This document shows, piece by piece, positions 32,586 through 40,800 of a stretch of 64,000 bases of DNA. The position numbers were made by a program, and so were the translations under genes. The stretch spans positions 3,479,501 through 3,543,500 of the forward strand of contig NZ_CP060131.1 in the NCBI RefSeq assembly GCF_014235185.1, written 5' to 3'. A model generated the notes under the pieces. That model saw only the letters and a list, made by a program, of their open reading frames with translations, was not told the DNA's origin and did no database searches. This DNA is from Pseudonocardia petroleophila. GTDB lineage: Bacteria; Actinomycetota; Actinomycetes; Mycobacteriales; Pseudonocardiaceae. Each line of letters opens with the position of its first letter. Within the stretch, counting starts at the first letter, position 1.

Positions 32586-33811
32586 TCGACGTGGACCCCT
32601 ACCTCGCCGGGCTGGTGCTCGCCGGGCGCCGCGTCGTCGTGGTGGGCGGGGGCACGGTCGCGCAGCGCCGGATCGCCGGCCTGCTGACGGCCGGGGCCGA
32701 CGTCCTCGTCGTCGCCCCCGACGTCACCCCGGCGGTGGAGGGCATGGCGACGGCACGCGAGCTGACCTGGGAGGCCCGGCCCTACCGCGACGGCGACCTC
32801 GACGGCGCCTGGTACGTCGTGAGCTGCACCGACAGCACCGAGGTCAACGCCGCCGTGGCCGCGGAGGCCGAACGGCGCCGCGTGTTCTGCGTCCGCGCCG
32901 ACGACGCGACCGGCGGCACCGCCGTCACCCCGGCCGTCGGGCACCACGACGGGATCACCGTCGGCGTGCTCGCCGGGCGCCGCCCGCGCCGCTCCGCCGC
33001 CGTGCGCACCGCGCTGGTCGAGGCGCTGGCGACCGGGCTCGTCGACGACACCGCCGAGCCCGTCACGCCGGGCGTCGCGCTGGTCGGCGGGGGCCCGGGG
33101 GACCCGGAGCTGATCACCGTCCGGGGGCGGCGGCTGCTCACGCGCGCCGACGTCGTCGTCACCGACCGGCTCGGTCCCCGCGACCTGCTCGACCACCTCG
33201 ACCCGCACGTCGAGGTCGTCGACGCGTCGAAGATCCCCTACGGCCGCGCGATGAACCAGGCGCGGATCAACGAGCTGCTCATCGAGCACGCGCGGGCGGG
33301 GAAGTTCGTGGTGCGGCTCAAGGGCGGCGACCCCTACGTCTTCGGCCGCGGCTTCGAGGAGGCGCTCGCGTGCGCCGAGGCCGGGGTTCCCGTCACCGTC
33401 GTCCCCGGCGTGACCAGCGCGTTCGCCGCGCCCGCCGTCGCCGACGTGCCGGTGTCGCACCGCGGGGTGGCGCACGAGATCGTGGTGGTGTCCGGGCACG
33501 TCGCGCCCGACGACCCGCGCTCGCTCGTCGACTGGCCCGCGCTCGGGCGGCTGCGCGGCACCGTCGTGCTGCTCATGGCCGTCGAGCGGATCGGCGCGTT
33601 CGCCACCGCGCTGATCGACGGCGGCCGCCCCGCCGACACCCCCGTCGCGGTCGTGCAGGACGGCACCATGCGCATCCAGCGCTCGGTCCGCGCCACGCTC
33701 GCCACCGTCGCCGACGTCGTGCGCGAGGAGGGCATCAACCCGCCCGCGGTCGTGGTGGTCGGGCCGGTGGCCGGGCTGGCCGAGCGGGTCACGGGCACGC
33801 CCGCGAGGTGA
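32582..33811 (+). CDS. cysG: Siroheme synthase CysG-like (uroporphyrinogen-III C-methyltransferase fused to dehydrogenase)
   Basis: A 409-residue protein. The N-terminal ~150 residues are the Met8/SirC-like NAD-binding part (VVVVGGGTVAQRRIAGLL), for oxidation of precorrin-2 to sirohydrochlorin. The C-terminal ~250 residues are the SUMT domain (GVALVGGGPGDPELITVRGRRLL; RLKGGDPYVFGRGFEEA; VPGVTSAFAAPA; PVSHRG). It supplies precorrin-2 and sirohydrochlorin to the B12 and siroheme routes, consistent with CbiX next door. GTG 32582 overlaps the cbiX stop. The 3' end overlaps the facing kinase by 23 bases. Confidence 0.93.
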   Translation: MIDVDPYLAGLVLAGRRVVVVGGGTVAQRRIAGLLTAGADVLVVAPDVTPAVEGMATARELTWEARPYRDGDLDGAWYVVSCTDSTEVNAAVAAEAERRRVFCVRADDATGGTAVTPAVGHHDGITVGVLAGRRPRRSAAVRTALVEALATGLVDDTAEPVTPGVALVGGGPGDPELITVRGRRLLTRADVVVTDRLGPRDLLDHLDPHVEVVDASKIPYGRAMNQARINELLIEHARAGKFVVRLKGGDPYVFGRGFEEALACAEAGVPVTVVPGVTSAFAAPAVADVPVSHRGVAHEIVVVSGHVAPDDPRSLVDWPALGRLRGTVVLLMAVERIGAFATALIDGGRPADTPVAVVQDGTMRIQRSVRATLATVADVVREEGINPPAVVVVGPVAGLAERVTGTPAR

Positions 33812-35504
33812 GCGTCTCGCTGCTGCGGATCAGCCGGTCCGGCCCGGTCAGCAGGTAGGACTGCTCCCACTCGGTGCACGCCTGGTCGCCGCCCGGGCCG
33901 TCGGCGGGGGCCTGGCGGCTGGTGAAGGTCATGACGACCGTGCCGTCGGGGCGCACCGAGGTGATCCGGGCGTCGCTGATCGTGCGGGGGCGCTGGATCT
34001 CCAACCAGGCGGCCAGTCCGTTCTCCGCGGTCCGGGAGTCGGCGCTGAACAGCGCGAACGTGTCCGCGTAGCGCCCGTCGTTGATCGAGGAGACGTACGC
34101 GTCCAGCGTCGCGAGCGCCGCGGGGACCCCGGCGCCGCTGACGCCCGGCGCGACGACGACCGACCCCGCGGGCGGCGCGGTCGGGCCGGCCGAGGCCGGG
34201 GTGGACGACGCCGGGACCGGGCCCGTCGACGGGGTGACCGGCCCGGCGGTCCCGCCCGACAGCAGGACGGCCCCGACGCCGACCGCCGCGACCAGCACCA
34301 CCGCGACGACCCCGACCAGCAGGGCGCGGCGCGACCGGCCCGGGGGTGCCGGGGTCCGTCCCGCCTGCGGCGGGGGAGCGGCTCCGGACCAGGGCTCCCG
34401 CGCCGGTGGACGTCCCGCCGACGGCCACGGTGGGGCCGGGGTCCACGGCGCCGCCGCGGGCCACGGGGCGGCCGGAGCCGGCTGTCCTGCCGGAGGCCAC
34501 TGCTCGGCCGGAGGCCACTGCCCCGCCGGAGGCCACTGCGCCGTGGACGGGGACTGCGCCGCGGACGGGGGCCGGGCCGTCGAGGGGGACGGGACGGCCG
34601 GGGGTTCCAGGGCGAGGCTGGTGGGGGCCGCCGCCTCCTGCGCCGCCGTCGCCGCCCCGTCGACGACGGCCCGGGTGACCGGCCGCCCGGTGGCGCGCTG
34701 CGCGTCCTGCAGCGCCGCGACGGCGTCGGCGGCGCCGGCGTACCGCTGCTCGGGCTCCTTGGCCATCAGCCGCTCGACGACCCGGCACACCGGGTCCGGG
34801 ACCCCGCGGTCGCGCAGGTCCGGCACCGGTTCGCGGACGATCCGCGCGAGCATCACCAGCAGCTCCTCCGGGGTGTCGCGGCCGAACGCCGACGAGCCGG
34901 TGAGCAGCGTGAACAGGGTGGCGCCGAAGCCGTACAGGTCGGTGCGGACGGTGCTGGTGCCCTCGGCCAGGCGCTCGGGCGCGGCGTAGGCGGGGCTGAC
35001 GCGGATGCCGCCGGAGGTCTCGGCGATGCCGGGGAGGCGGGCGATGCCGAAGTCGGCGAGCTTCGGCTCGCCGTAGCGGGAGACGAGGACGTTCGCCGGT
35101 TTCAGGTCCAGGTGCAGGATGCCGTGGCGGTGCGCGGTCTCCAGCGCGCCGCCGAGCAGGACGCCGATCTCCAGGACCTCCGGCCACGGCAGCGCGGGCC
35201 GGTCGGCGAGGGACCCGCCGGACATGAGGTCCATGACGATGTAGGGCTGCCCGCGGTCGGTCGTGCCGCCGCGGTGGACGGTGACGATGTGCGGGTGCCC
35301 GGACAGCGTGCCCATCGCCTGGCACTCGCGGGCGAACGCGCGGCGCACGGAGTCGTCGTCGAGGCGCTCGCGCAGGACCTTCACCGCGACCGTGCGCCCG
35401 AACTCCGGCTCCTGCACCGCGTAGACCGAGCCGAACCCGCCGCGGCCCAGCTCCCGCGCGCCGGTGAGGCCGGGGATCCCCAGGTCGACGGGCGCGGGCT
35501 CCAC
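33789..35504 (-). CDS. Transmembrane serine/threonine protein kinase
   Basis: A 571-residue Hanks-type kinase. The glycine loop LGRGGFGSVYAV is near residue 18, the ATP lysine in AVKVL near 42, the catalytic loop HLDLKPANV near 131 (Leu replaces the usual Arg of HRD) and DFGIARL follows. After residue 270 there is a Pro/Ala/Trp-rich linker with repeated QWPPAG, a membrane span at ~395-415 (ALLVGVVAVVLVAAVGVGAVLLS) and an extracytoplasmic domain of about 130 residues that is not PASTA-like. GTG 35504 is leaderless. Substrates are unknown; it lies inside the cob cluster on the opposite strand. Confidence 0.92.
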   Translation of the reverse strand: MEPAPVDLGIPGLTGARELGRGGFGSVYAVQEPEFGRTVAVKVLRERLDDDSVRRAFARECQAMGTLSGHPHIVTVHRGGTTDRGQPYIVMDLMSGGSLADRPALPWPEVLEIGVLLGGALETAHRHGILHLDLKPANVLVSRYGEPKLADFGIARLPGIAETSGGIRVSPAYAAPERLAEGTSTVRTDLYGFGATLFTLLTGSSAFGRDTPEELLVMLARIVREPVPDLRDRGVPDPVCRVVERLMAKEPEQRYAGAADAVAALQDAQRATGRPVTRAVVDGAATAAQEAAAPTSLALEPPAVPSPSTARPPSAAQSPSTAQWPPAGQWPPAEQWPPAGQPAPAAPWPAAAPWTPAPPWPSAGRPPAREPWSGAAPPPQAGRTPAPPGRSRRALLVGVVAVVLVAAVGVGAVLLSGGTAGPVTPSTGPVPASSTPASAGPTAPPAGSVVVAPGVSGAGVPAALATLDAYVSSINDGRYADTFALFSADSRTAENGLAAWLEIQRPRTISDARITSVRPDGTVVMTFTSRQAPADGPGGDQACTEWEQSYLLTGPDRLIRSSETLTSRACP

Positions 35505-35510
35505 GGGCGC

Positions 35511-35516
35511 AGTCTA
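35511..35516 (-). promoter_or_regulatory. -10 element TAGACT of the leaderless kinase gene
   Basis: On the minus strand TAGACT ends 6 bases before the kinase GTG at 35504, without a ribosome binding site. Confidence 0.6.
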
Positions 35517-35554
35517 GGTGCGCCCGCGGAGCCCGGTATCCGTACGAGTACCGA

Positions 35555-36901
35555 CTACAGCGACAGCAGCCGGTCGAAGAAGCTGCGGTAGCGGCGCAGG
35601 GCCAGGCGCAGGTCCTCGGTGGAGGTGTCGTCGGTGTCGAGCCCGTGCTCCAGCCCGCTGCGCTGCTCGCGGAACAGGCGCTCCAGCTCGTCGAGCACCT
35701 CGCCGACCAGCGCGTCGGCCTGGCGGACGGCCTGGCGCGGCTCGTCGACGAACGCGCCCTTCACCGCGTCCCAGCGCGACCCGTACTCCTGGGCCCGCTG
35801 CTGCGGGAACAGCCGCTCGCGGCCGCTCGCGTCGTCGCCCATGCCGGAACCGGCCTGGTGGGGCGCGGTGCCGTGGGCGGCGGAGCCGATCGTGCCCGCC
35901 GCGGCTCCGGCCGCTCCGGCCGCCCCGGCGGCGGTACCGGCCCGGCCGGGGTCGGTGGTCGCCCGTCCGGCGCGGTCACCGTCGTGGTCGTCGCGGACCG
36001 CGCCGGCACCGGCCTGGTCGACCGGCCCCCGGTGAGCCTGGTCGGGGTGGACCTGGTCGGGGTGGGCCGGCGCCGAGTGGGCGGGTGCGGCGTGGGTCGG
36101 TGCGGCGTGGGTCGGGGCGGAGTGGGCGGGGCCGGCGTGGGCCGGTTCGCCCTGCGTCCGGTCGTCGAACGCCCTGGCGCCCTGGGCCTGGTCGCCCTGG
36201 GCCTGGCCGCCCTGGGCCTGGCCGCCCTGGGCCTGGCCGCCCTGGACCTGCCCGCCCGGGACCTGGCCGGCGCCCGGGGTCCCGGCGGCCGGGCCGCCGG
36301 GGTGTCCGGGAGCGCCGCCCGCCGCGCCCGCGTCGTCCCGGTCGAGGCGCTCGTGCCGGTCACCGGTGGGGTGCCGGTCGTCGGTGGGGCGACCCGCGCC
36401 GCCGTCGTCCGTCCGGTGCCCGCCCGCCGCACCGGCGACACCGGCGGCCGCGGCCGTCCCGGCCACCGCGGTGGCACCCGGCCCGGAGCCGTCGCGGACC
36501 TGCTCGGTGTGCGCGTCGGCGGGGTGGGTGCCCATCGGCGTCGTCGGGGCCGCCGGCCGGCCCTCGGGCGCGCCGAACCGGTCGCCGGGGATGCCGGAAC
36601 CCTGCGGCGGCGGGCCGTCGGCGGGCCCCTGGGCCGGGACGCCCGGCCGGCCGGGCGCACCGGCGTCGGGGGCGTACCCCGGACCCTGGCCGGGAGCAGG
36701 CTGGGTGCCGGGGGCGGGGTGGGTGCCGGGGACGGGCTGGGTACCGGGGACGGGCTGGGTCAGGCCGTCGGAACCGGCGGGAGCCCGGCCCGCGTCCTGG
36801 CGCTCGTCGGCGCGGGGCTCGTCGTTGCGGCCCAGCAGGTCGTCGATGACGCCGCGGACGCCGCCGCGGGGCCGCTCGTCGGGGCGGTCGGGGGTGCTCA
36901 T
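35555..36901 (-). CDS. Low-complexity protein with a C-terminal FVDEP-type domain
   Basis: A 448-residue hydrophilic protein of unknown function. The middle is disordered and built from short repeats: QPVPGT/HPAPGT units, five GGQAQ units, and Ala/Pro/His stretches. The last ~85 residues form a folded helical domain (SRWDAVKGAFVDEPRQAVRQADALVGEVLDELERLF ... LRRYRSFFDRLLSL). The same domain pattern (W...FVDDP..A...AD.LV) ends the neighbouring membrane protein, so both likely belong to one actinobacterial family. ATG 36901 overlaps that gene's stop (TGATG), indicating an operon. Homologous proteins exist in streptomycetes as hypotheticals. Confidence 0.75.
   Translation of the reverse strand: MSTPDRPDERPRGGVRGVIDDLLGRNDEPRADERQDAGRAPAGSDGLTQPVPGTQPVPGTHPAPGTQPAPGQGPGYAPDAGAPGRPGVPAQGPADGPPPQGSGIPGDRFGAPEGRPAAPTTPMGTHPADAHTEQVRDGSGPGATAVAGTAAAAGVAGAAGGHRTDDGGAGRPTDDRHPTGDRHERLDRDDAGAAGGAPGHPGGPAAGTPGAGQVPGGQVQGGQAQGGQAQGGQAQGDQAQGARAFDDRTQGEPAHAGPAHSAPTHAAPTHAAPAHSAPAHPDQVHPDQAHRGPVDQAGAGAVRDDHDGDRAGRATTDPGRAGTAAGAAGAAGAAAGTIGSAAHGTAPHQAGSGMGDDASGRERLFPQQRAQEYGSRWDAVKGAFVDEPRQAVRQADALVGEVLDELERLFREQRSGLEHGLDTDDTSTEDLRLALRRYRSFFDRLLSL
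36180..36254 (-). repeat. In-frame 15-bp repeat (five units)
   Basis: Five 15-base units (CCCTGGGCCTGGCCG type) at 36180, 36195, 36210, 36225 and 36240. They encode the repeated GGQAQ peptide of the low-complexity protein and keep its frame. Confidence 0.8.
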
Positions 36902-37512
36902 CGGGTCTGCTCCTCGGTGGTCGGGGCCTGGTGCCGGCCGTTGCTGTTCGGGTCGCCGTGGCGGCCGGACCGGGTGTCGTGACCCAGCAGGGCCTCCACC
37001 AGCGACCGGTAGGAGGTGACGGCGTGGCGCTGCTGCTCGGTGTCGACGCCGCCGCGCTCGGTGGCGTCGCGGACGGCGCGGGCCTCGCGGTAGTGCGCGA
37101 CGACCTCGGGGTGCTCGACGGAGATGTCCTCGGCGCGGCGCTCGAAGTCGTCGACCGGGTAGCCGCGGGTGCGCATGATCTCCACGACGAGCCCGTCGGC
37201 CTGACGCAGCGAGTGCACCGGGTCGTCGACGAACCCGCGCTGGATCTCGATCCAGGCCACGTCGAACCGGTCGCGCTCCTCGGGCCGCAGGTCGCGGACG
37301 TCGAGCGAGGCGTGGCGCTTCTCCCGCTCGACGAGGCGGGCCTCGGCCTCGCGGGGGTCGCCGGTCTCGGCGAGGGTGCGGTCGTACTCGGACCCGTAGC
37401 GCTCCTGGAGGCGCTCGGACCGCTTCCGACGGGACAGCAGGACGCCGGCGACGCCGAGGGCGATCACGAGGACCACGACGACGACGATCAGGACGATCAC
37501 GGTGGGTTCCAC
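36898..37512 (-). CDS. Single-span membrane protein of unknown function
   Basis: A 204-residue protein with an N-terminal membrane span (VIVLIVVVVVLVIALGVAGVLLS, residues ~5-27) and a charged cytoplasmic part: RYGSEYDRTLAETGDPREAEARL, REKRHASLDVRDLRPEERDRF, IQRGFVDDPVHSLRQADGLVVEIM, TRGYPVDDFERRAEDISVEHPEVVAHYR. This pattern recurs in many actinobacterial hypothetical proteins. GTG 37512 has a GAGAGG-like ribosome binding site. It is the first gene of a two-gene operon with the low-complexity protein. A perfect 14-bp palindrome lies 29 bases upstream. Confidence 0.78.
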   Translation of the reverse strand: MEPTVIVLIVVVVVLVIALGVAGVLLSRRKRSERLQERYGSEYDRTLAETGDPREAEARLVEREKRHASLDVRDLRPEERDRFDVAWIEIQRGFVDDPVHSLRQADGLVVEIMRTRGYPVDDFERRAEDISVEHPEVVAHYREARAVRDATERGGVDTEQQRHAVTSYRSLVEALLGHDTRSGRHGDPNSNGRHQAPTTEEQTR

Positions 37513-37540
37513 CGGACACCTCTCTGTGTGGCGGACGACA

Positions 37541-37554
37541 CACTCGATCGAGTG
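37541..37554. promoter_or_regulatory. Perfect 14-bp palindrome CACTCGATCGAGTG
   Basis: It lies in the divergent region between the minus-strand membrane protein and the cobN riboswitch. It is close to the membrane protein gene and may be its operator. No matching site was noticed elsewhere in the window. Confidence 0.45.
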
Positions 37555-37618
37555 AACCGTTTCCGGAGGGTGCCCGAAGGTCGGTCGTCGCTAAACCCCG
37601 CCGGTGCGGCACCTCTCG

Positions 37619-37648
37619 TTGACCCCCGCCCGTGCCGTGTGGTCCTGT
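37619..37648 (+). promoter_or_regulatory. Candidate promoter of the cobN riboswitch transcript
   Basis: TTGACC (37619-37624) is followed after 18 bases by TCCTGT (37643-37648). Transcription would start near 37655, where stem P1 of the riboswitch begins. The -10 box is imperfect. Confidence 0.45.
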
Positions 37649-37654
37649 GTGTCC

Positions 37655-37801
37655 GACGGCAGTGGAGGAAGTCGGTGCGAGTCCGACGCGGTCCCGCCAC
37701 TGTCACCGGGGAGCGGCCGCCCAGCCGTCGTGACCACTGCCGAGAGGCGGGAAGGTCGGGCGCGTCGCGTCGATCCGGGAGCCAGGAGACTCGCTGCCGT
37801 C
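37655..37801 (+). promoter_or_regulatory. Cobalamin riboswitch upstream of cobN-cobI-cobT
   Basis: Stem P1 pairs GACGGCAG (37655-37662) with CTGCCGTC (37794-37801) perfectly. The core reads GTCGGTGCGAGTCCGAC, then GCGGTCCCGCCACTGTCACC with GCCACTG at 37696-37702, and GGGAGCCAGGAGAC before the closing stem. It is larger than the first riboswitch of the window, with an extra arm between 37705 and 37770. Confidence 0.92.
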
Positions 37802-37813
37802 ATCACCCCGAGT

Positions 37814-37831
37814 CGAGGGCGCGGACCCTCG
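37814..37831 (+). promoter_or_regulatory. Small hairpin next to the cobN ribosome binding site
   Basis: CGAGGG (37814-37819) and CCCTCG (37826-37831) form a stem with a 6-base loop. It directly abuts the ribosome binding site GGAGGAGGAG (37831-37840). It may be the expression platform that hides or exposes the site in response to the riboswitch. Confidence 0.4.
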
Positions 37832-37846
37832 GAGGAGGAGCCGAAG

Positions 37847-40800
37847 ATGGCGCCCGTCGTCCTGCTGCTGTCCACCGCCGACACCGAACTGCTGGCCGCG
37901 CGGGCGGCGTCCGATTCCCCGGGGAGTGCGCTCTACCGCACCGCGAACCCCGCCCGGGTCGAGCCGGAGGGCCTGCCGGCGCTGCTCGACGGCGTCGACG
38001 TCGTCGTGCTCCGCCTGCTCGGCGGTCGCCGGGCCTGGCCGCTCGGCGTCGACGCGCTCGTCGCCTCGGGCCGGCCGGTCGTGCTGCTGGGCGGGGAGGC
38101 CGCCCCCGACGCCGAGCTGATGGCCGCCTCCACCGTGCCCGCGGGCGTGTCGTCGGAGGCGCTGGCCTACCTCGCCGCGGGCGGCACCGCGAACCTGCGC
38201 GAGCTGCACCGCTTCCTCTCCGACACCGTCCTGTTCACCGGCGAGGGCTTCGCCGCCCCGGAGGCGACGCCGGAGTTCGGCGTCCTCGGCGACCGCGAGC
38301 GGGACCCGGCGCGGCCGACCGTGGGCGTCGTGTTCTACCGGGCGCACGCGCTGAGCGGCAACACCGCGTTCGTCGAGACCCTGTGCGACGCGATCGAGGC
38401 GCGCGGCGCCAACGCCCTCCCGGTGTTCTGCGCGTCGCTGCGCCGGGCCGACACCGAGCTGATGGCGCTGCTCTCCGGCGTCGACGCGCTGGTCACGACG
38501 GTGCTCGCGGCGGGAGGGACCGTCGCGTCGGCGGCGTCGGCCGGGGGTGAGGAGGACGCCTGGGACGCCGGCGCCCTCGCCACGCTCGACGTGCCCGTGC
38601 TGCAGGGCCTGTCGCTGACGACCTCGCGCGCCGTGTGGGCGGACTCCGACGCCGCGCTGTCGCCGATGGACGCCGCCATGCAGGTGGCCATCCCCGAGTT
38701 CGACGGCCGGATCGTCACCGTGCCGTTCTCGTTCAAGGAGACCGCGGCCGGCGACGACCTGCCCGTCTACCGCGCCGACCCCGAGCGCGCCGCGCGCCTG
38801 GCCGGGCTCGCCGTGCGCCACGCCTCGCTGCGCCGCACACCGGTGGCCGAGCGGAAGCTCGCCGTCGTGCTGTCGTCGTACCCGACCAAGCACTCGCGCG
38901 TCGGCAACGCGGTGGGGCTCGACACCCCGGCGTCCGCCGTGGTCCTGCTCACCGCCCTGCGCGACGCCGGGTACACCGTCGGCGAGTTCCCGCAGGACTC
39001 CGACGAGCTGATCCACACCCTCATCGCCGCGGGCGGGCACGACGTGGAGTGGCTGACCGAGGAGCAGCTCTCGGCCGCGCCCGCGCGGGTGCACCTGGCC
39101 GACTACCGGGAGTGGTTCGCCGCCCTGCCGACGGCGCTCACCGACGGGATCGTCGAGCACTGGGGCGAGGCGCCCGGCTCGCTCTACGTCGACGGCGACG
39201 ACATCGTGCTGGCCTCGCTCACCTTCGGCAACGTCCTGTTGATGATCCAGCCGCCGCGCGGGTTCGGGGAGAACCCGATCGCGATCTACCACGACCCGGA
39301 CCTGCCGCCGTCGCACCACTACCTCGCCGCGTACCGCTGGCTGGAGAGCGAGTTCGGCGCCGACGCCGTGGTGCACCTGGGCAAGCACGGCACGCTGGAG
39401 TGGCTGCCGGGCAAGGGGCTCGGGCTGTCCGCGGAGTGCGCCCCCGACGCCGTGCTGGGCGAGCTGCCGCTGGTGTACCCGTTCATCGTCAACGACCCGG
39501 GTGAGGGCACGCAGGCCAAGCGCCGCGGGCACGCCGTCGTCGTCGACCACCTGGTGCCGCCGATGGCCCGCGCCGACACCTACGGCGAGATGGCGAAGCT
39601 GGAGCAGCTGCTCGACGAGTACGCGACCGTCCAGGCGATGGACCCGGCCAAGACGCCCGCGCTGCGGGCCCGGATCTGGGAGGTCGTCCAGGCCGCGCAG
39701 CTGCACCACGACCTGCACGTCGACGCCGCCCCGGGCGAGGACGACTTCGACGACTTCGTGCTGCACATCGACGGCTACCTGTGCGAGGTCAAGGACGTCC
39801 AGATCCGCGACGGCCTGCACGTCCTCGGCGGGGTGCCGGAGGGGGAGGCCCAGGTCAACCTGGTGCTGAGCATCCTGCGGGCGACCCAGGTGTGGGGCGG
39901 CAAGCGCGCGCTGCCCGGGCTGCGGGCGGCGCTGGCGGCGTGGGCGGGGCTGGACGAGCAGCAGCTGCTGGCGAACCCCGGCGCCCCCTTGCAGCAAGGC
40001 CACCTTCACGCAACGTCGTTGCACGAAGGTGGCCTTGCTGCGATGCCGGAGGTTCCCGCCGACCGCATCGCGCGGCTCGTCACCGTCGCTCCGGGCCCCG
40101 CCCGCACCGGGGCCGACCTCGTCGACGTGCTCGAGGGCGTCGCCCGGGCACTGGTCACCGGCGTGCAGGAGCGGGGCTGGTCCGGCGGTGCGTCCGTGTG
40201 CGCAGAGCTGCTGGGGGAGCCCGTCCCCGACGTCGTCGCCGTGCTGGAGTTCGGCTGTGCCGAGGTCGTGCCGCGGCTGGACCGCACCACCGACGAGGTC
40301 TCCGGTGTGCTCCACGCCCTCGACGGCGGCTACGTCCCGGCCGGGCCCTCCGGGTCCCCGACGCGCGGGCTGGTCAACGTGCTCCCGACCGGCCGCAACT
40401 TCTACTCCGTCGACCCGAAGGCCATCCCGTCGCGCAGCGCGTGGGAGATCGGCACGATGCTCGCCGACTCCCTGATCGCGCGGCACCTCGCCGACACCGG
40501 CGAGTACCCGCGCAGCGTCGGCCTGACGGTATGGGGCACCTCCGCCATGCGCACCCAGGGCGACGACCTCGCCGAGATCCTCGCCCTGATCGGCGCCCGG
40601 CCGGTCTGGGACGAGGCCTCGCGCCGCGTCACCGGGTTCGAGATCGTGCCGCGCGCGGAGCTGGGGCGGCCCCGGATCGACGTCATCGTCCGGATCTCCG
40701 GCTTCTTCCGCGACGCGTTCCCGCACGTCATCACGCTGCTCGACGACGCGTTCGCCGCCGTCGCGGAGCTGGACGAGCCCGACAACCACCTGCGCGAGCA

